Below, piece by piece: positions 42,496 through 51,390 of a stretch of DNA of 64,000 nucleotides. Numbering within the stretch: the first letter of the stretch is position 1; each line of letters opens with the position of its first letter. Location: assembly GCA_002787035.1 (NCBI GenBank), contig PCVP01000016.1, positions 17,425 to 81,424 on the forward strand, read 5' to 3'. Source of the DNA: Candidatus Peregrinibacteria bacterium CG11_big_fil_rev_8_21_14_0_20_49_14. GTDB lineage: Bacteria > Patescibacteriota > Gracilibacteria > Peribacterales > Peribacteraceae. A program made the translations under genes and the position numbers. Under the pieces are notes generated by a model, which saw only the letters and a program-made list of their open reading frames with translations, was not told the origin of the DNA and ran no database searches.

Positions 42496-43654
42496 GAATT
42501 TCCGGCTGCTCTCCCAAGCGCTGAAGAATGTGAACCAATGCCCAGGTGACACGAATCACATCTCGCATGTCCACCCACTCTTCCTTGGTGTGCACTCTGT
42601 GTGCGCCGTTGGCATAGTTGATAGTCGCTATTCCTTTGTTGGTAAGGTCTCCGGCATCGCTGCATGCACGGGTAATTTGCATGTCTGTGGTAATGCCAAG
42701 CTCTTCATGTACGGAACAGATGGCTTGTATGAGCGGCATGTTCGGATTGTGCTCATACCCTTCGCGACGGGCGGTATATTCGAGATGCACATGGGGATCG
42801 AATTCCCCCGACGCACTGAACTGATACTTAATGCTGTCGATAATGCGTTGATACTGTTCCAGAAGGTTCTCGGCATCGAGAGAACTGAACGCACGAACCT
42901 CTCCTTCCAAAACAGCAGTCTCCGCAACCTGGTTGACGGAATCTCCGCCGTGAATTTTTCCGATATTTGCATACAATCTCTCGTTAATCTTTCCCTGCGG
43001 GAACTGTGCGACCGCAGCAGCCGCCATATGAATGGCGCTCACTCCTTTCTCTGCTTCGAATGCGTGTGCAGCAGTTCCTACGAACACGACTCGAAAGTTA
43101 CGCTTGTACGGACCTGCAATAACAAAAGCACCAGGGTCGTCCGCACGGTCGAGCAACATGCCCTGCTTGGCACGCAAATAGGACTTCTGAAGACTGTTGA
43201 CACCTACGCCGCCTATCTCTTCTCCGACTGTAAAAAGAACGTCCACGGGGCAACAGGGGAGGTTGTTCTCTTGTACGAAACGCAGTGCTGTCAGAATCTG
43301 AAAGAGGCCTGCTCCGTCATCCGCCGTAAGCACGGTCTGACCGTTGCTGTGTAGAATATTGCCCTTCCGTATGACTTTTACTTCCTTGCAGGGCATGACA
43401 CTGTCCATGTGCCCGCCGAGCATGAATGCATTTTCTCCTTCTCCTATCTGACCGATAAGGTTACCTGCGGGGTCAATGCGAGTACGTGCTTTTAGGTGCA
43501 GAAGTTCCTTTTCCAGAAGCGCACACATTGCCTTCTCCTCCCCCGGAGGGTTATCGGTTTCCAGAATCTCCACGAAGAACGGATATCGCTCTTCTACAAA
43601 GTCAGAGAATGATTTTGGATACGTTTTCACGAAGGCAATTGTAGCATGGTACAA
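42488..43654 (-). CDS. M20-family metallopeptidase (PepT/ArgE-like)
   Basis: About 388 residues. Two-zinc peptidase signatures: 'FMLGGHMDSVMPCKE' (His, Asp), 'TVLTADDGAGLFQIL' (bridging Asp), 'VLFTVGEEIGGVGVN' (catalytic Glu-Glu), and 'NGAHRVHTKEEWVDMRD' with the last His. The dimerisation domain has 'GTAAHAFEAEKGVSAIHMAA'. PepT-like enzymes trim tri- or dipeptides. The start is uncertain: TTG 43654 or GTG 43630, with no Shine-Dalgarno. It is the last gene of the pyrB-pyrC-DUF1704-ATP-grasp-M20 series, 11 nt after the ligase gene. Confidence 0.9.
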   Translation of the reverse strand: MYHATIAFVKTYPKSFSDFVEERYPFFVEILETDNPPGEEKAMCALLEKELLHLKARTRIDPAGNLIGQIGEGENAFMLGGHMDSVMPCKEVKVIRKGNILHSNGQTVLTADDGAGLFQILTALRFVQENNLPCCPVDVLFTVGEEIGGVGVNSLQKSYLRAKQGMLLDRADDPGAFVIAGPYKRNFRVVFVGTAAHAFEAEKGVSAIHMAAAAVAQFPQGKINERLYANIGKIHGGDSVNQVAETAVLEGEVRAFSSLDAENLLEQYQRIIDSIKYQFSASGEFDPHVHLEYTARREGYEHNPNMPLIQAICSVHEELGITTDMQITRACSDAGDLTNKGIATINYANGAHRVHTKEEWVDMRDVIRVTWALVHILQRLGEQPEILS

Positions 43655-43665
43655 AACAATCTACA

Positions 43666-44967
43666 TCAAATAGGCTCGGTTCGTATGGAATTTCGTATGG
43701 AGAGTAGTAGTTCCCGGGATCTTGAGTCTGCTTCTTCGTATGAATCCGCCGTGAGCAGGAATTTCAGCACAAACGAATGTCCGCCCGATGCCCTGCCGAC
43801 CATATCGCCGATGTTGCGGTTGTGCGTGACTGAAAAAATAGCATTCTGCCCGTTGAGACAAGAGTAATCGATCTCTTTTAAAATACCGTTTTCAGGAGCA
43901 AAAACTTCTGCGACGGCAGCGTACAAAAACGGCGTGGATGCAACACCCGGGTCCGTGCCGAGTGCGGAACGTATCAGCCCCATGTCAAAATCTCCTCCGC
44001 ATGTGTGTTGCACCATTTCCGCGCGGAAACCTCCGCCTCGCGATGCGACTTCTATGAGCCTGCACTCCTGCTTTGCCCTGTCGAAAAATACTTCGACATG
44101 CGTGGCACAATAGTTTGCTCCGAGTGCCTTGAGAGACTGTATGACCGCAGTGTTTACGATATCTTGCTCCTCTGCGGTGAGGTCGTAGGGCATGATGCGA
44201 ATGGGAAGATGGTGATCTCTAAAACCCATGTCTTCCGGAAGCACATATTTACAAATGGGAGTCAGGTACGGCTTTCCGTTCACGACGAACGCGTCGACTG
44301 TCAGCTCTTCTCCGGTAATACATTCTTCCACAAGCAAGTGGTTGCGGTAGTCAGGTCCGTCTATTTCCTTGGGATAATGATGCAACTGACCGAGGAGAGT
44401 GCCCTCTTCCCCCGCGAGAGCATCCAGAAAAAAGCGGATAGTGGAATTCAATTCTTCTTCGTTTTCCACACGAGCGACATACTTGGAATGAATGCCCGCT
44501 ATCTGTTTTACAATGAGTGGAAAACCATGTTTTTCCACCAGTGGTCGGGCATCTTCCGCGGAGGTGACCAACACGAAATCTGCGGAGGGGACACCGCTCT
44601 CTGCAAAAGCTTTTCTCATCAAATATTTATTTCGGAACTTCGGAGCGTCCTCCATGGAAACGGAGGGGAGTCCCAAATATTCTGCCACAGCGGATACCAG
44701 CAACGTAAAATCTTCAAAGCGGGTGAGAACGGCATCGTACTGTGCCCCTTCAAGCACCTTCTCTATCTGTCTCCAATCAAAAATATCGTCCAACACATGA
44801 ATGGTACCGAAATCGGATTTGTATTCGTCTTTCACTTCCGACGCATCTATGAGGAGATCTAGTTCCATGCCTGCATCGCGAGCGGAGACCAGATGAGAAT
44901 GTTTGCCGCGAAAGCCGATAAAGAGAATGCGTTTACCTGTAAGTTCCATGAGATTGTGCGTGATCAT
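43666..44967 (-). CDS. ATP-grasp carboxylate-amine ligase (BacD-like)
   Basis: 433 residues of the ATP-grasp fold that joins a carboxylate to an amine through an acyl-phosphate. Visible parts: a preATP-grasp domain ('ILFIGFRGKHSHLVSARDAG'), the entry to the ATP site 'NKYLMRKAFAESGVPSADF', the Lys strand 'HGFPLIVKQIAGIHSKYVA', 'LLVEECITGEELTVDAFV' and the Mg-binding 'THVEVFFD...LIEVASRGGGF'. The layout resembles L-amino-acid ligases such as BacD or carnosine synthase, so a dipeptide or amino-acid tag may be made. It sits between a DUF1704 metallopeptidase (10 nt) and an M20 peptidase (11 nt). ATG 44967 or 44949. Confidence 0.88.
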   Translation of the reverse strand: MITHNLMELTGKRILFIGFRGKHSHLVSARDAGMELDLLIDASEVKDEYKSDFGTIHVLDDIFDWRQIEKVLEGAQYDAVLTRFEDFTLLVSAVAEYLGLPSVSMEDAPKFRNKYLMRKAFAESGVPSADFVLVTSAEDARPLVEKHGFPLIVKQIAGIHSKYVARVENEEELNSTIRFFLDALAGEEGTLLGQLHHYPKEIDGPDYRNHLLVEECITGEELTVDAFVVNGKPYLTPICKYVLPEDMGFRDHHLPIRIMPYDLTAEEQDIVNTAVIQSLKALGANYCATHVEVFFDRAKQECRLIEVASRGGGFRAEMVQHTCGGDFDMGLIRSALGTDPGVASTPFLYAAVAEVFAPENGILKEIDYSCLNGQNAIFSVTHNRNIGDMVGRASGGHSFVLKFLLTADSYEEADSRSRELLLSIRNSIRTEPI

Positions 44968-44977
44968 AACACATGTT

Positions 44978-46012
44978 TTATTGCGACAATTCGAGCAATG
45001 CGGGAATGGGGAACACCTCCATATCCGCCTGTGAGATCAGCAGTTCTATTTCGGAAGGGTGAATGGGGGCGGAAAGAAGCGGTGCAAACTCTCCTCCTTC
45101 TTCAATGTACGTACGAATCTCTTCGTAGCCCTGCGCATAGACCGCATCCTTGGTGAACGCACCGTGAGAGGTGCCGTCTTTTAATCCGCGTTTCACTCGC
45201 AACGTATGTGTCCATGCATCTTCTTTTGTGCATCCTTCATCGCACAGAAGTTGCCACGTTTCTCTGAAAGAATGATTCAGTGCGGTGCGCACGGCCAAGT
45301 GACGTTGGAATATCCGCGGATGACCCTGCGGATTTTCTATGTAGCAAGCCACACCCTCCTCCACCAGTCGTCCGCGAAGAGTGCCAACGTGCAAAATCGG
45401 CTCCTTCTGCGCTCTGCCCCTCTCGCTCCTGAGTACATGCACACCTATCTCATGACGCACCAATGCAGGCAATTCTTCTTCCGAAATAAGCACGTCCGAA
45501 CGGACGGCCACTTTTTTGCTCCACTGATTCACGTACATTCTGCTGGAACAGTCTTCGACGATTTCCAAGGTCCATCCTTCGGCAGCACATTCTTTCATGG
45601 CTACCTGAAAAGCGGCAATGACAGCGTTTGCATCTACATTGCCTTCTTCGAGAGGCGATTCTCCCGTCGGCATATCGCTTACCTCGGTCACGGGGAAAAG
45701 TACCTGACTCAGTTGTGAAAATTCATCGTCCTGACCGACGAGCTGCAGAAGAAGTGCAACCCCCTTCGTGTGTCCTATGCGATCTCTGTAGAGAGCGTCT
45801 GTTTCGTGCTCCACCATAAAATCGGGGAACTCCGGAGCAAGAACGTGCTGATCTTTGTAGGTAAAAAGAGGTTCCTGAATTTCCCCCGCAAAAAATTTCT
45901 CTCTCTGTTCCCTTTCGTTTGATGGGTGTAAACACACCGAAAACTCCATATGCGCTTCGGCATCCACTATGGCCTTCGTAATTTCTTGGAATAGGGTGCG
46001 CTGATTGCTCAT
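44978..46012 (-). CDS. DUF1704/MATCAP-like zinc metallopeptidase
   Basis: 344 residues. The catalytic signature is 'LPALVRHEIGVHVLRSERGR', an HExxxH zinc site, followed by 'RLVEEGVACYIE', the conserved second Glu of the 'EEGLA' motif that names this family (also annotated as the 'QEGLA' or KIAA0895 family). Animal relatives (MATCAP) remove the C-terminal tyrosine of tubulin; bacterial substrates are unknown. There is no signal peptide. ATG start at 46012, 9 nt after pyrC. The ligase-plus-peptidase neighbourhood suggests addition and removal of an amino acid on a peptide or protein C-terminus, which is inference. Confidence 0.85.
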   Translation of the reverse strand: MSNQRTLFQEITKAIVDAEAHMEFSVCLHPSNEREQREKFFAGEIQEPLFTYKDQHVLAPEFPDFMVEHETDALYRDRIGHTKGVALLLQLVGQDDEFSQLSQVLFPVTEVSDMPTGESPLEEGNVDANAVIAAFQVAMKECAAEGWTLEIVEDCSSRMYVNQWSKKVAVRSDVLISEEELPALVRHEIGVHVLRSERGRAQKEPILHVGTLRGRLVEEGVACYIENPQGHPRIFQRHLAVRTALNHSFRETWQLLCDEGCTKEDAWTHTLRVKRGLKDGTSHGAFTKDAVYAQGYEEIRTYIEEGGEFAPLLSAPIHPSEIELLISQADMEVFPIPALLELSQ

Positions 46013-46021
46013 ATCTCTAGC

Positions 46022-47347
46022 CTACACGACCTGCGAAGGATTCTCAGGAGGAAGTTGAAAATCTTCCGACGCCTTCAATACGTATTTGGATCTTCCTTGC
46101 GCCGCGAAACCTTCGAACGGTGTCCACCCGCACGCGGAGTGAAGTTCGCTTGCACGTACAATCCATTTTTCAGACGGATCTATGATGAGAATATCCGGAC
46201 TGGAACCCTCCGTGATATCCTGTTTCCCCAGTCGATAGATGGCGTTGGGATTTGTGAAGCAGAGACGAATAATATCACCGTAAGAAATAATTCCTTTTGC
46301 GGCGGACGTAAGCAGCAGAGGAAGCATGGTCTCCACTCCGGGAACGCCACTGGGCGCGGAGAGCGGGGGATGCTGCCGCTTTTCTTCCAGAAGATGCGGG
46401 GCGTGGTCTGTCGCAATACAATCCACTGTTCCGTCCGCAATTGCTTTCCATAGCGCCGCAGAGTCGGCATCGGAACGGATAGGAGGATTCATTTTGACCA
46501 ATGTTCCCAATTCTTTGTAGTGGCCCGTGTGCAGGTAGAGGTGATGAGGTGTGACTTCGCAAGTCACCGGCAGTCCTTCCGCTTTTGCCTGGCGCACATA
46601 ATCCGCACCCAACGCAGTGGAAAGATGTGCCACATGAAACCGTGTTCCGAAGTTCCGCACGAGCGTGACTGCGTACTCTATGGAGATAGCTTCGGACTCA
46701 GCAGGTCGCATGATGTCGTGTGCCGACACGTCATTACTGGTCGTGGCGGCCGCAGCCGTTGCATTTGCCAAAGGGTCTTCGCAGTGTGCCGTAATGGAAC
46801 AACCTATCTCGCTGCACATTTTAAATGCTTCATGCACCGTCTCCGGCTCTATTTTCAGGTTCCCGGTCGAGTTTTCCAAAAAGAGCTTTAAACCGCAGCA
46901 ACGCTTTTTAAGGTGCTTCATTTCTTCGGACGTACCGGTCCACACGGACCGAAGTTCCTGCAAATGCTCGGGTTGCGTGGCTCCCATAAAAAACCTGATG
47001 TCGCAATCTTGCACCTGCTCCGCTCGCCGGACTTTATCTGTCAAAGCTTCCACGGTGAATGTGGGAGGATTCGTGTTGGGCATTTCACAAACGGTGGTTA
47101 CGCCCCCCGCTCGCGCCGCTTTCGACTCCGAAAGCATCGTCGCTTTATGTGTGAGCCCCGGTTCGCGGAAATGAACGTGGCAATCTATGAGTGCCGGAAC
47201 AATGAGCATACCCTCCGCATGAATTTCTCTGTCCGCAGTTTGTTCTTTTGCACCCAGAGAAACCACTCCGTTTTGAATATATATGTCCGTTATGCTTTCA
47301 CCGTTTTGATGTATGAGTGTGCCACCTCGGATAAGAAGAGAGCTCAT
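46022..47347 (-). CDS. pyrC: Dihydroorotase
   Basis: 441 residues from ATG 47347, class I type. It closes carbamoyl-aspartate to dihydroorotate. Metal-binding 'DCHVHFREPGLTHKATMLSE' gives the HxH pair; further ligands occur in 'SITAHCEDP', 'FHVAHLST' and 'CIATDHAPHLLEEK'. The substrate-binding 'MPNTNPPT' is present. The track's 48-residue N-terminal extension overlaps pyrB and is not used; ATG 47347 overlaps the pyrB TGA in an ATGA, showing translational coupling. Confidence 0.96.
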   Translation of the reverse strand: MSSLLIRGGTLIHQNGESITDIYIQNGVVSLGAKEQTADREIHAEGMLIVPALIDCHVHFREPGLTHKATMLSESKAARAGGVTTVCEMPNTNPPTFTVEALTDKVRRAEQVQDCDIRFFMGATQPEHLQELRSVWTGTSEEMKHLKKRCCGLKLFLENSTGNLKIEPETVHEAFKMCSEIGCSITAHCEDPLANATAAAATTSNDVSAHDIMRPAESEAISIEYAVTLVRNFGTRFHVAHLSTALGADYVRQAKAEGLPVTCEVTPHHLYLHTGHYKELGTLVKMNPPIRSDADSAALWKAIADGTVDCIATDHAPHLLEEKRQHPPLSAPSGVPGVETMLPLLLTSAAKGIISYGDIIRLCFTNPNAIYRLGKQDITEGSSPDILIIDPSEKWIVRASELHSACGWTPFEGFAAQGRSKYVLKASEDFQLPPENPSQVV

Positions 47348-48264
47348 TTCGCAGCACCGAGAAGCATACTCAAGAGTGCCATGCGAGTAACCACTCCGTT
47401 GTGTGCCTGGCGAAAGTACGCTGCTTTGGGAAGGTGATCCACCGCCGTATCTATTTCGCCGACTCGAGGAAGCGGGTGCATAACGATACAATCTTTCCCT
47501 TCAAGATGTTTGGTGGTGAGCACGTACTTGAGCTTCAGACGCTCATACTCGGAGTGATCTGCAAATCTCTCCTTTTGTACCCTTGTCATATACACAACAT
47601 CTGCGTGGAGACCTTCTTCTATTTCTTCGACCTCTTCGTATTTCAGACCTTTCTCTGTAAAGAAGCTCGTAACTTTCTGAGGCATGGTGAGTTCTTTGGG
47701 TGATACCAAAGTAAAGGACACGTTTTTGTACAGGCCAAGCAGGAAGCTGAGCGAATGTACCGTTCTGCCGTAACGCAAGTCTCCGACCATGGTGATGTGC
47801 AGTCCGTCTATTTGTCCGTGCTCTTTTTGAATGGTGTACAAGTCCAGAAGTGCCTGCGTAGGGTGCTGACTCGGTCCGTCACCTGCGTTTACGAACGGAA
47901 CCGGGCTGACACTTGCCGCCTTGTCTGCACTGCCTGCATCGGGATGGCGCATGCAGATAATATCTGCGTACTGGCCCACAACCATGATGGTGTCTTCTAT
48001 GCTTTCTCCTTTGTACAGAGAGCTGAACTGAAACCCGTCTGCCGTCACAACGTCTCCGCCCAGGCGATGCATTGCAGCCTCGAAACTCAAGCGTGTACGT
48101 GTGCTGGGTTCATAAAAAAGACTGGCCAAAATTTTCCCCTTCAGTCGGTCGTCTCCTCCGCTTCGCAACACGACCTCCATCTCTTTGGCAACGCGCAAAA
48201 TAGCGTCCGTGTCGTCTCGTGAGAGCTGTTTAGTGGACGTTAAGTGCTGGAATGGCAGCGTCAT
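47344..48264 (-). CDS. pyrB: Aspartate carbamoyltransferase catalytic chain
   Basis: 306 residues, the standard catalytic chain. It condenses carbamoyl phosphate with aspartate, the first committed step of pyrimidine synthesis. The carbamoyl-phosphate site is 'FYEPSTRTRLSFEAAMHRLG'; the aspartate side is in 'HPLPRVGEIDTAVD'. 'VNAGDGPSQHPTQALLDLYT' is diagnostic for ATCase. No regulatory PyrI gene accompanies it. ATG 48264; pyrC follows with a 4-nt overlap. It is divergent from the flippase gene, with 107 nt between their starts. Confidence 0.97.
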   Translation of the reverse strand: MTLPFQHLTSTKQLSRDDTDAILRVAKEMEVVLRSGGDDRLKGKILASLFYEPSTRTRLSFEAAMHRLGGDVVTADGFQFSSLYKGESIEDTIMVVGQYADIICMRHPDAGSADKAASVSPVPFVNAGDGPSQHPTQALLDLYTIQKEHGQIDGLHITMVGDLRYGRTVHSLSFLLGLYKNVSFTLVSPKELTMPQKVTSFFTEKGLKYEEVEEIEEGLHADVVYMTRVQKERFADHSEYERLKLKYVLTTKHLEGKDCIVMHPLPRVGEIDTAVDHLPKAAYFRQAHNGVVTRMALLSMLLGAAK

Positions 48265-48371
48265 TTTGTGCCCGTAGAGTAGGGAGAATGTGCATAGTTG
48301 TCCAACGAATTACGCAGTTCTTCTTTGGCTCGAATGTGGAGTATGCGCGGAAAAACGCTACAATTTGCCCA

Positions 48372-49820
48372 ATGTCCACCCGCGCCATAGCCACCTCCAC
48401 CCTCTGGCAGCTCGCCAGCCAAGTAGCTATGGCGGCATTGAGCATTCTTACGGTGAAGTTTGTGGCCATAGGTCTTTCCAAGGAACTTGCCGGAAACTAC
48501 AACTCCGCGTACGGGTATTTGCAGATGTTCGGCATTCTTGCGGACTTTGGTTTGTATGCGGTTGCCGTACGGGAGGTGAGCAAAGCAACGAACAGGGAAA
48601 AGGTGTTGGGAACGCTTATTGTCATACGACTCATGATTCTTGTGCTGTCTCTTGCTCTCGCACTTGCGCTCGTCTGGTTGCTTCCCATGTGGCAAGGAAC
48701 ACCGCTGCCACTGGGTGTGACCATTGCCGCACTTGTTCCGTTTTTTACATTGCTTGCAGGCATAGTGCGTACGGTATTTCAGGTGAACTACAAAATGCAC
48801 TATGTCTTTGTGGCGGAAGTTACCCAGAGAATTGTAACGGTGTCTCTCATTTCACTTTTTATTCTAAGCGGCGTGCGGGGCAGCACGGATTTGCATGTGT
48901 ACCATCTGTTCCTTTTCGTTGGAGGAGTGGGAGCATTCATACTGTTTTTCATCTCTCTGTTCTGCGGAAACAGAATTATGAAAATTCGCCCTCACTTTCA
49001 GTATGCACTGCTGAAAACATTGCTGCGCAGTGCGGCTCCGTACGGTATCGCATTCCTCTGCATGGCTCTGTACAGACAATTTGATGTGACCATGATCGCT
49101 CTGCTTCGACCCGACTACGAACTGCAAAACGCATACTACGGCTTCGTGGTACGCATGACAGATATGGGATTTTTAATTCCCACTTTCCTTTTAAATTCCA
49201 TATTGCCCGTCTTGAGTGAACGGGACAGTAACGGAGAAGATACGCAGTCTCTGTTGGGCAAAACTTTTCTCACCCTGCTGCTGTTTGGAGCTATCGCCTT
49301 TCTTTTCTCGGCACTGTGGTCTCGCCCTCTCGTACAGCTGCTCACCACAGATTCGTATCTCAGTACGCCGCAAAGACCGGGTTCCGATACGGCGCTTCGG
49401 CTCATGAGCATTCCGCTTCTTTTAAACTCAGTTGTTCTCTACAGCTTTTACGTTCTGCTTACGAAGCACAAGTGGAAACAACTCGCCTGCACACTTCTTG
49501 TGGGAGCAGTGTGCTCACTTGGGCTCAACAGCATTCTCATACCTCTCTACGGATTTGTGGGTGCCGCCACCACATCGATTATGACACACGGCATTCTGAG
49601 CATCTTACTGCTCCCGCAAAGCTTGAGGGCTATGCCCATACGTATTGCCACGTATCAGGTACGCTCTCTCCTGTTCTTCCTCTGTATTCTTGCGGCGGGA
49701 TTATGGCTGTACAAACCACTTCTCACAGGGGAAATTTCCACGCTCATAGGTCTTGCGAGCATGACTGTGCTCATGGGAAGTGCCGTTGTAGGCACGAAAT
49801 TAAAGGGGGCACTGATGTAG
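48372..49820 (+). CDS. Wzx-like polysaccharide flippase (MOP superfamily)
   Basis: 482 residues from ATG 48372 with about 12-14 membrane helices. The N-terminus 'TSTLWQLASQVAMAALSILT' and the following 'LAGNYNSAYGYLQMFGILAD' are typical of Wzx/RfbX and MurJ-type MOP exporters. It moves lipid-linked oligosaccharides across the membrane. Later features include 'PTFLLNSILPVLSE' and 'SIPLLLNSVVLYSFYVLLT'. The track's 40-residue extension overlaps the promoter (TACAAT at 48357-48362) and is rejected. It likely works with the sugar-phosphate transferase at 15-16 kb and the GlmU-like enzyme nearby. Confidence 0.9.
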   Translation: MSTRAIATSTLWQLASQVAMAALSILTVKFVAIGLSKELAGNYNSAYGYLQMFGILADFGLYAVAVREVSKATNREKVLGTLIVIRLMILVLSLALALALVWLLPMWQGTPLPLGVTIAALVPFFTLLAGIVRTVFQVNYKMHYVFVAEVTQRIVTVSLISLFILSGVRGSTDLHVYHLFLFVGGVGAFILFFISLFCGNRIMKIRPHFQYALLKTLLRSAAPYGIAFLCMALYRQFDVTMIALLRPDYELQNAYYGFVVRMTDMGFLIPTFLLNSILPVLSERDSNGEDTQSLLGKTFLTLLLFGAIAFLFSALWSRPLVQLLTTDSYLSTPQRPGSDTALRLMSIPLLLNSVVLYSFYVLLTKHKWKQLACTLLVGAVCSLGLNSILIPLYGFVGAATTSIMTHGILSILLLPQSLRAMPIRIATYQVRSLLFFLCILAAGLWLYKPLLTGEISTLIGLASMTVLMGSAVVGTKLKGALM

Positions 49821-49824
49821 AGGA

Positions 49825-49853
49825 TTGGCTCAAAACGGAAAATCTGCTATAAT
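49825..49853 (+). promoter_or_regulatory. Promoter of the Fn3 surface-protein gene
   Basis: TTGGCT (49825-49830), 17 nt, then a perfect TATAAT (49848-49853). The leader to ATG 49868 would be under 10 nt. Confidence 0.75.
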
Positions 49854-49867
49854 GAAGAGAATATTTT

Positions 49868-51343
49868 ATGCAAAAACAAATACAGCTTTTGGGTTTGACC
49901 CTCTCTGCGTTGCTTGCGCCGGGAATATTGTTTGCACAATCCGCTCCGTCTCCCGTTACGGGCATTGCAGCCGCAGTGCAGGGAAATCAAATCACAGTGA
50001 GCTGGAACGCGCCCGCAGAAACCGACATTTCATACTATCGTGTGTATCTCAGTTCCAAATCCATTCTTGAAAACGGCGGATCGTACGATGACTTCGAGGC
50101 AACACCGGATGCCAATACGTTTTACACTCTGCAGCACAGGCCCACGTCCGGCTCTGTGTACATTGCAGTTCTTGCCGTAAACAGGGCAGGAATGGAAGGC
50201 GATGTGTTTGTGGAAGAGGCGATTGTGGTTGCCGGTACGCCGAACAATGCACCGACTTTCACTCCCACTCTTAAAACACTCCCTCCGCCGGTAACACAGC
50301 AACCACCTCCGCCTGAGCAAATTTCTCCTCCGGAGAGCGAGCAAACTGCCGTTTCCACTTTCGATGTCACCACCGAGAATCCTGTTAGCCAAGAGGAAGC
50401 GGCTGCTCTGCGTGAACGTATTCAGCAACAGGTGGAGAGTCTTCCGACTTGGGAAGGTGTAAGTTACGGTGGCAAGCTTCACCTTATTCTTACCGACGTT
50501 ATTTCTCCTACGGAAGTGGTGCTCACATTTTCAGGTAACCCGACCGTAGATGTCCAGAGCGCACCGGACGCATTTTCCATCGTCGATTCCGAAGGGGGCT
50601 CACTTCGCATAGAAAGCATACTGATAGAGGGGGACACCATTACGGTTCAAACAGAAAAACAGACTCGTGGCGTACTGTATGAAATAAAACTTAAAGAACC
50701 ACTGCAAGGAACAGACGGCTCTCCGTTGGATGCCACAAATCGCCAGGGATTCTTTACGGGACACCCGACCGGAGCAGAAGCTGTGCAACCCGCTGAAGAA
50801 ACTGCTCCCGTGCCCGAAGAACCCGCAGACCCGAGAAGCATTTCCAATCTGCGACTCACCACCTCTTCACTACTTAATGGGGTGTACACCGTTCATGCGC
50901 GGTGGGAGGTACGCAACGCATACAACGACCTTATCTATTACGCCGTTCGACAATCCAATGACGGCGGTGCCACATTCAGTGACCCCACCATCATGCCATT
51001 TACCATAAACGGCCTGGATGTTCCGGGAGTTTTGCAGGGTCAGTACGGACTGGGTATAACCACAATAAGTATGTTTGGGTATCAGTCCCCGGAAGTGTTT
51101 GCATCTATCGCCGTGGGACCCCAGGAAGTTCCCAAGCCTCCGAAGGTAGTGGAGCTACCTGCCGAAACAGAGCCCTCGGAAGTATTGGGAGTGGAAACCG
51201 TTATTGAAGAGGAGGAGGAAGTGGAAACCGTACCTGCCGTAAACTCAGGAAATTTGAGTCAGAGCGGAGCGGGGATTGCACTCGGAATGGTTGGAACCAT
51301 AGGAGTGTGTGCGGGCTTCTGTAGGAAAAGAAAACAAAGGTAG
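49868..51343 (+). CDS. Secreted fibronectin type III surface protein with membrane-anchor tail
   Basis: 491 residues. Signal peptide 'LLGLTLSALLAPGILFAQSA'. An Fn3 domain covers ~28-120 ('PSPVTGIAAAVQGNQITVSW', 'SYYRVYLSSKS', 'VYIAVLAVNRAGMEG'). A Pro-rich linker ('PPPVTQQPPPPEQISPPESE') follows, then a beta-domain of SLH/CHU-like type ('VLTFSGNPTVDVQSAPDAF', with 'TQTRGVLYEIKLKEPL'), a second Fn3-like domain and an acidic hinge. The end 'NLSQSGAGIALGMVGTIGVC' plus 'RKRKQR' looks like a sorting or anchor signal, similar to the 36.5-kb protein. Function is probably adhesion or cell-surface structure. Confidence 0.8.
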   Translation: MQKQIQLLGLTLSALLAPGILFAQSAPSPVTGIAAAVQGNQITVSWNAPAETDISYYRVYLSSKSILENGGSYDDFEATPDANTFYTLQHRPTSGSVYIAVLAVNRAGMEGDVFVEEAIVVAGTPNNAPTFTPTLKTLPPPVTQQPPPPEQISPPESEQTAVSTFDVTTENPVSQEEAAALRERIQQQVESLPTWEGVSYGGKLHLILTDVISPTEVVLTFSGNPTVDVQSAPDAFSIVDSEGGSLRIESILIEGDTITVQTEKQTRGVLYEIKLKEPLQGTDGSPLDATNRQGFFTGHPTGAEAVQPAEETAPVPEEPADPRSISNLRLTTSSLLNGVYTVHARWEVRNAYNDLIYYAVRQSNDGGATFSDPTIMPFTINGLDVPGVLQGQYGLGITTISMFGYQSPEVFASIAVGPQEVPKPPKVVELPAETEPSEVLGVETVIEEEEEVETVPAVNSGNLSQSGAGIALGMVGTIGVCAGFCRKRKQR

Positions 51344-51366
51344 ATATTGTAAAGCATACTTTACAG

Positions 51367-51390
51367 GCATACAGTGGGTCACCTGTATGC
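51367..51390 (+). promoter_or_regulatory. Hairpin enclosing the ComEC-like start codon
   Basis: GCATACAG (51367-51374) and CTGTATGC (51383-51390) are perfect inverted copies 8 nt apart, and the second one contains the ATG at 51387. Just upstream lies TGTAAAG-CATA-CTTTACA (51349-51366). Both could limit translation of the ComEC-like gene. Confidence 0.5.
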
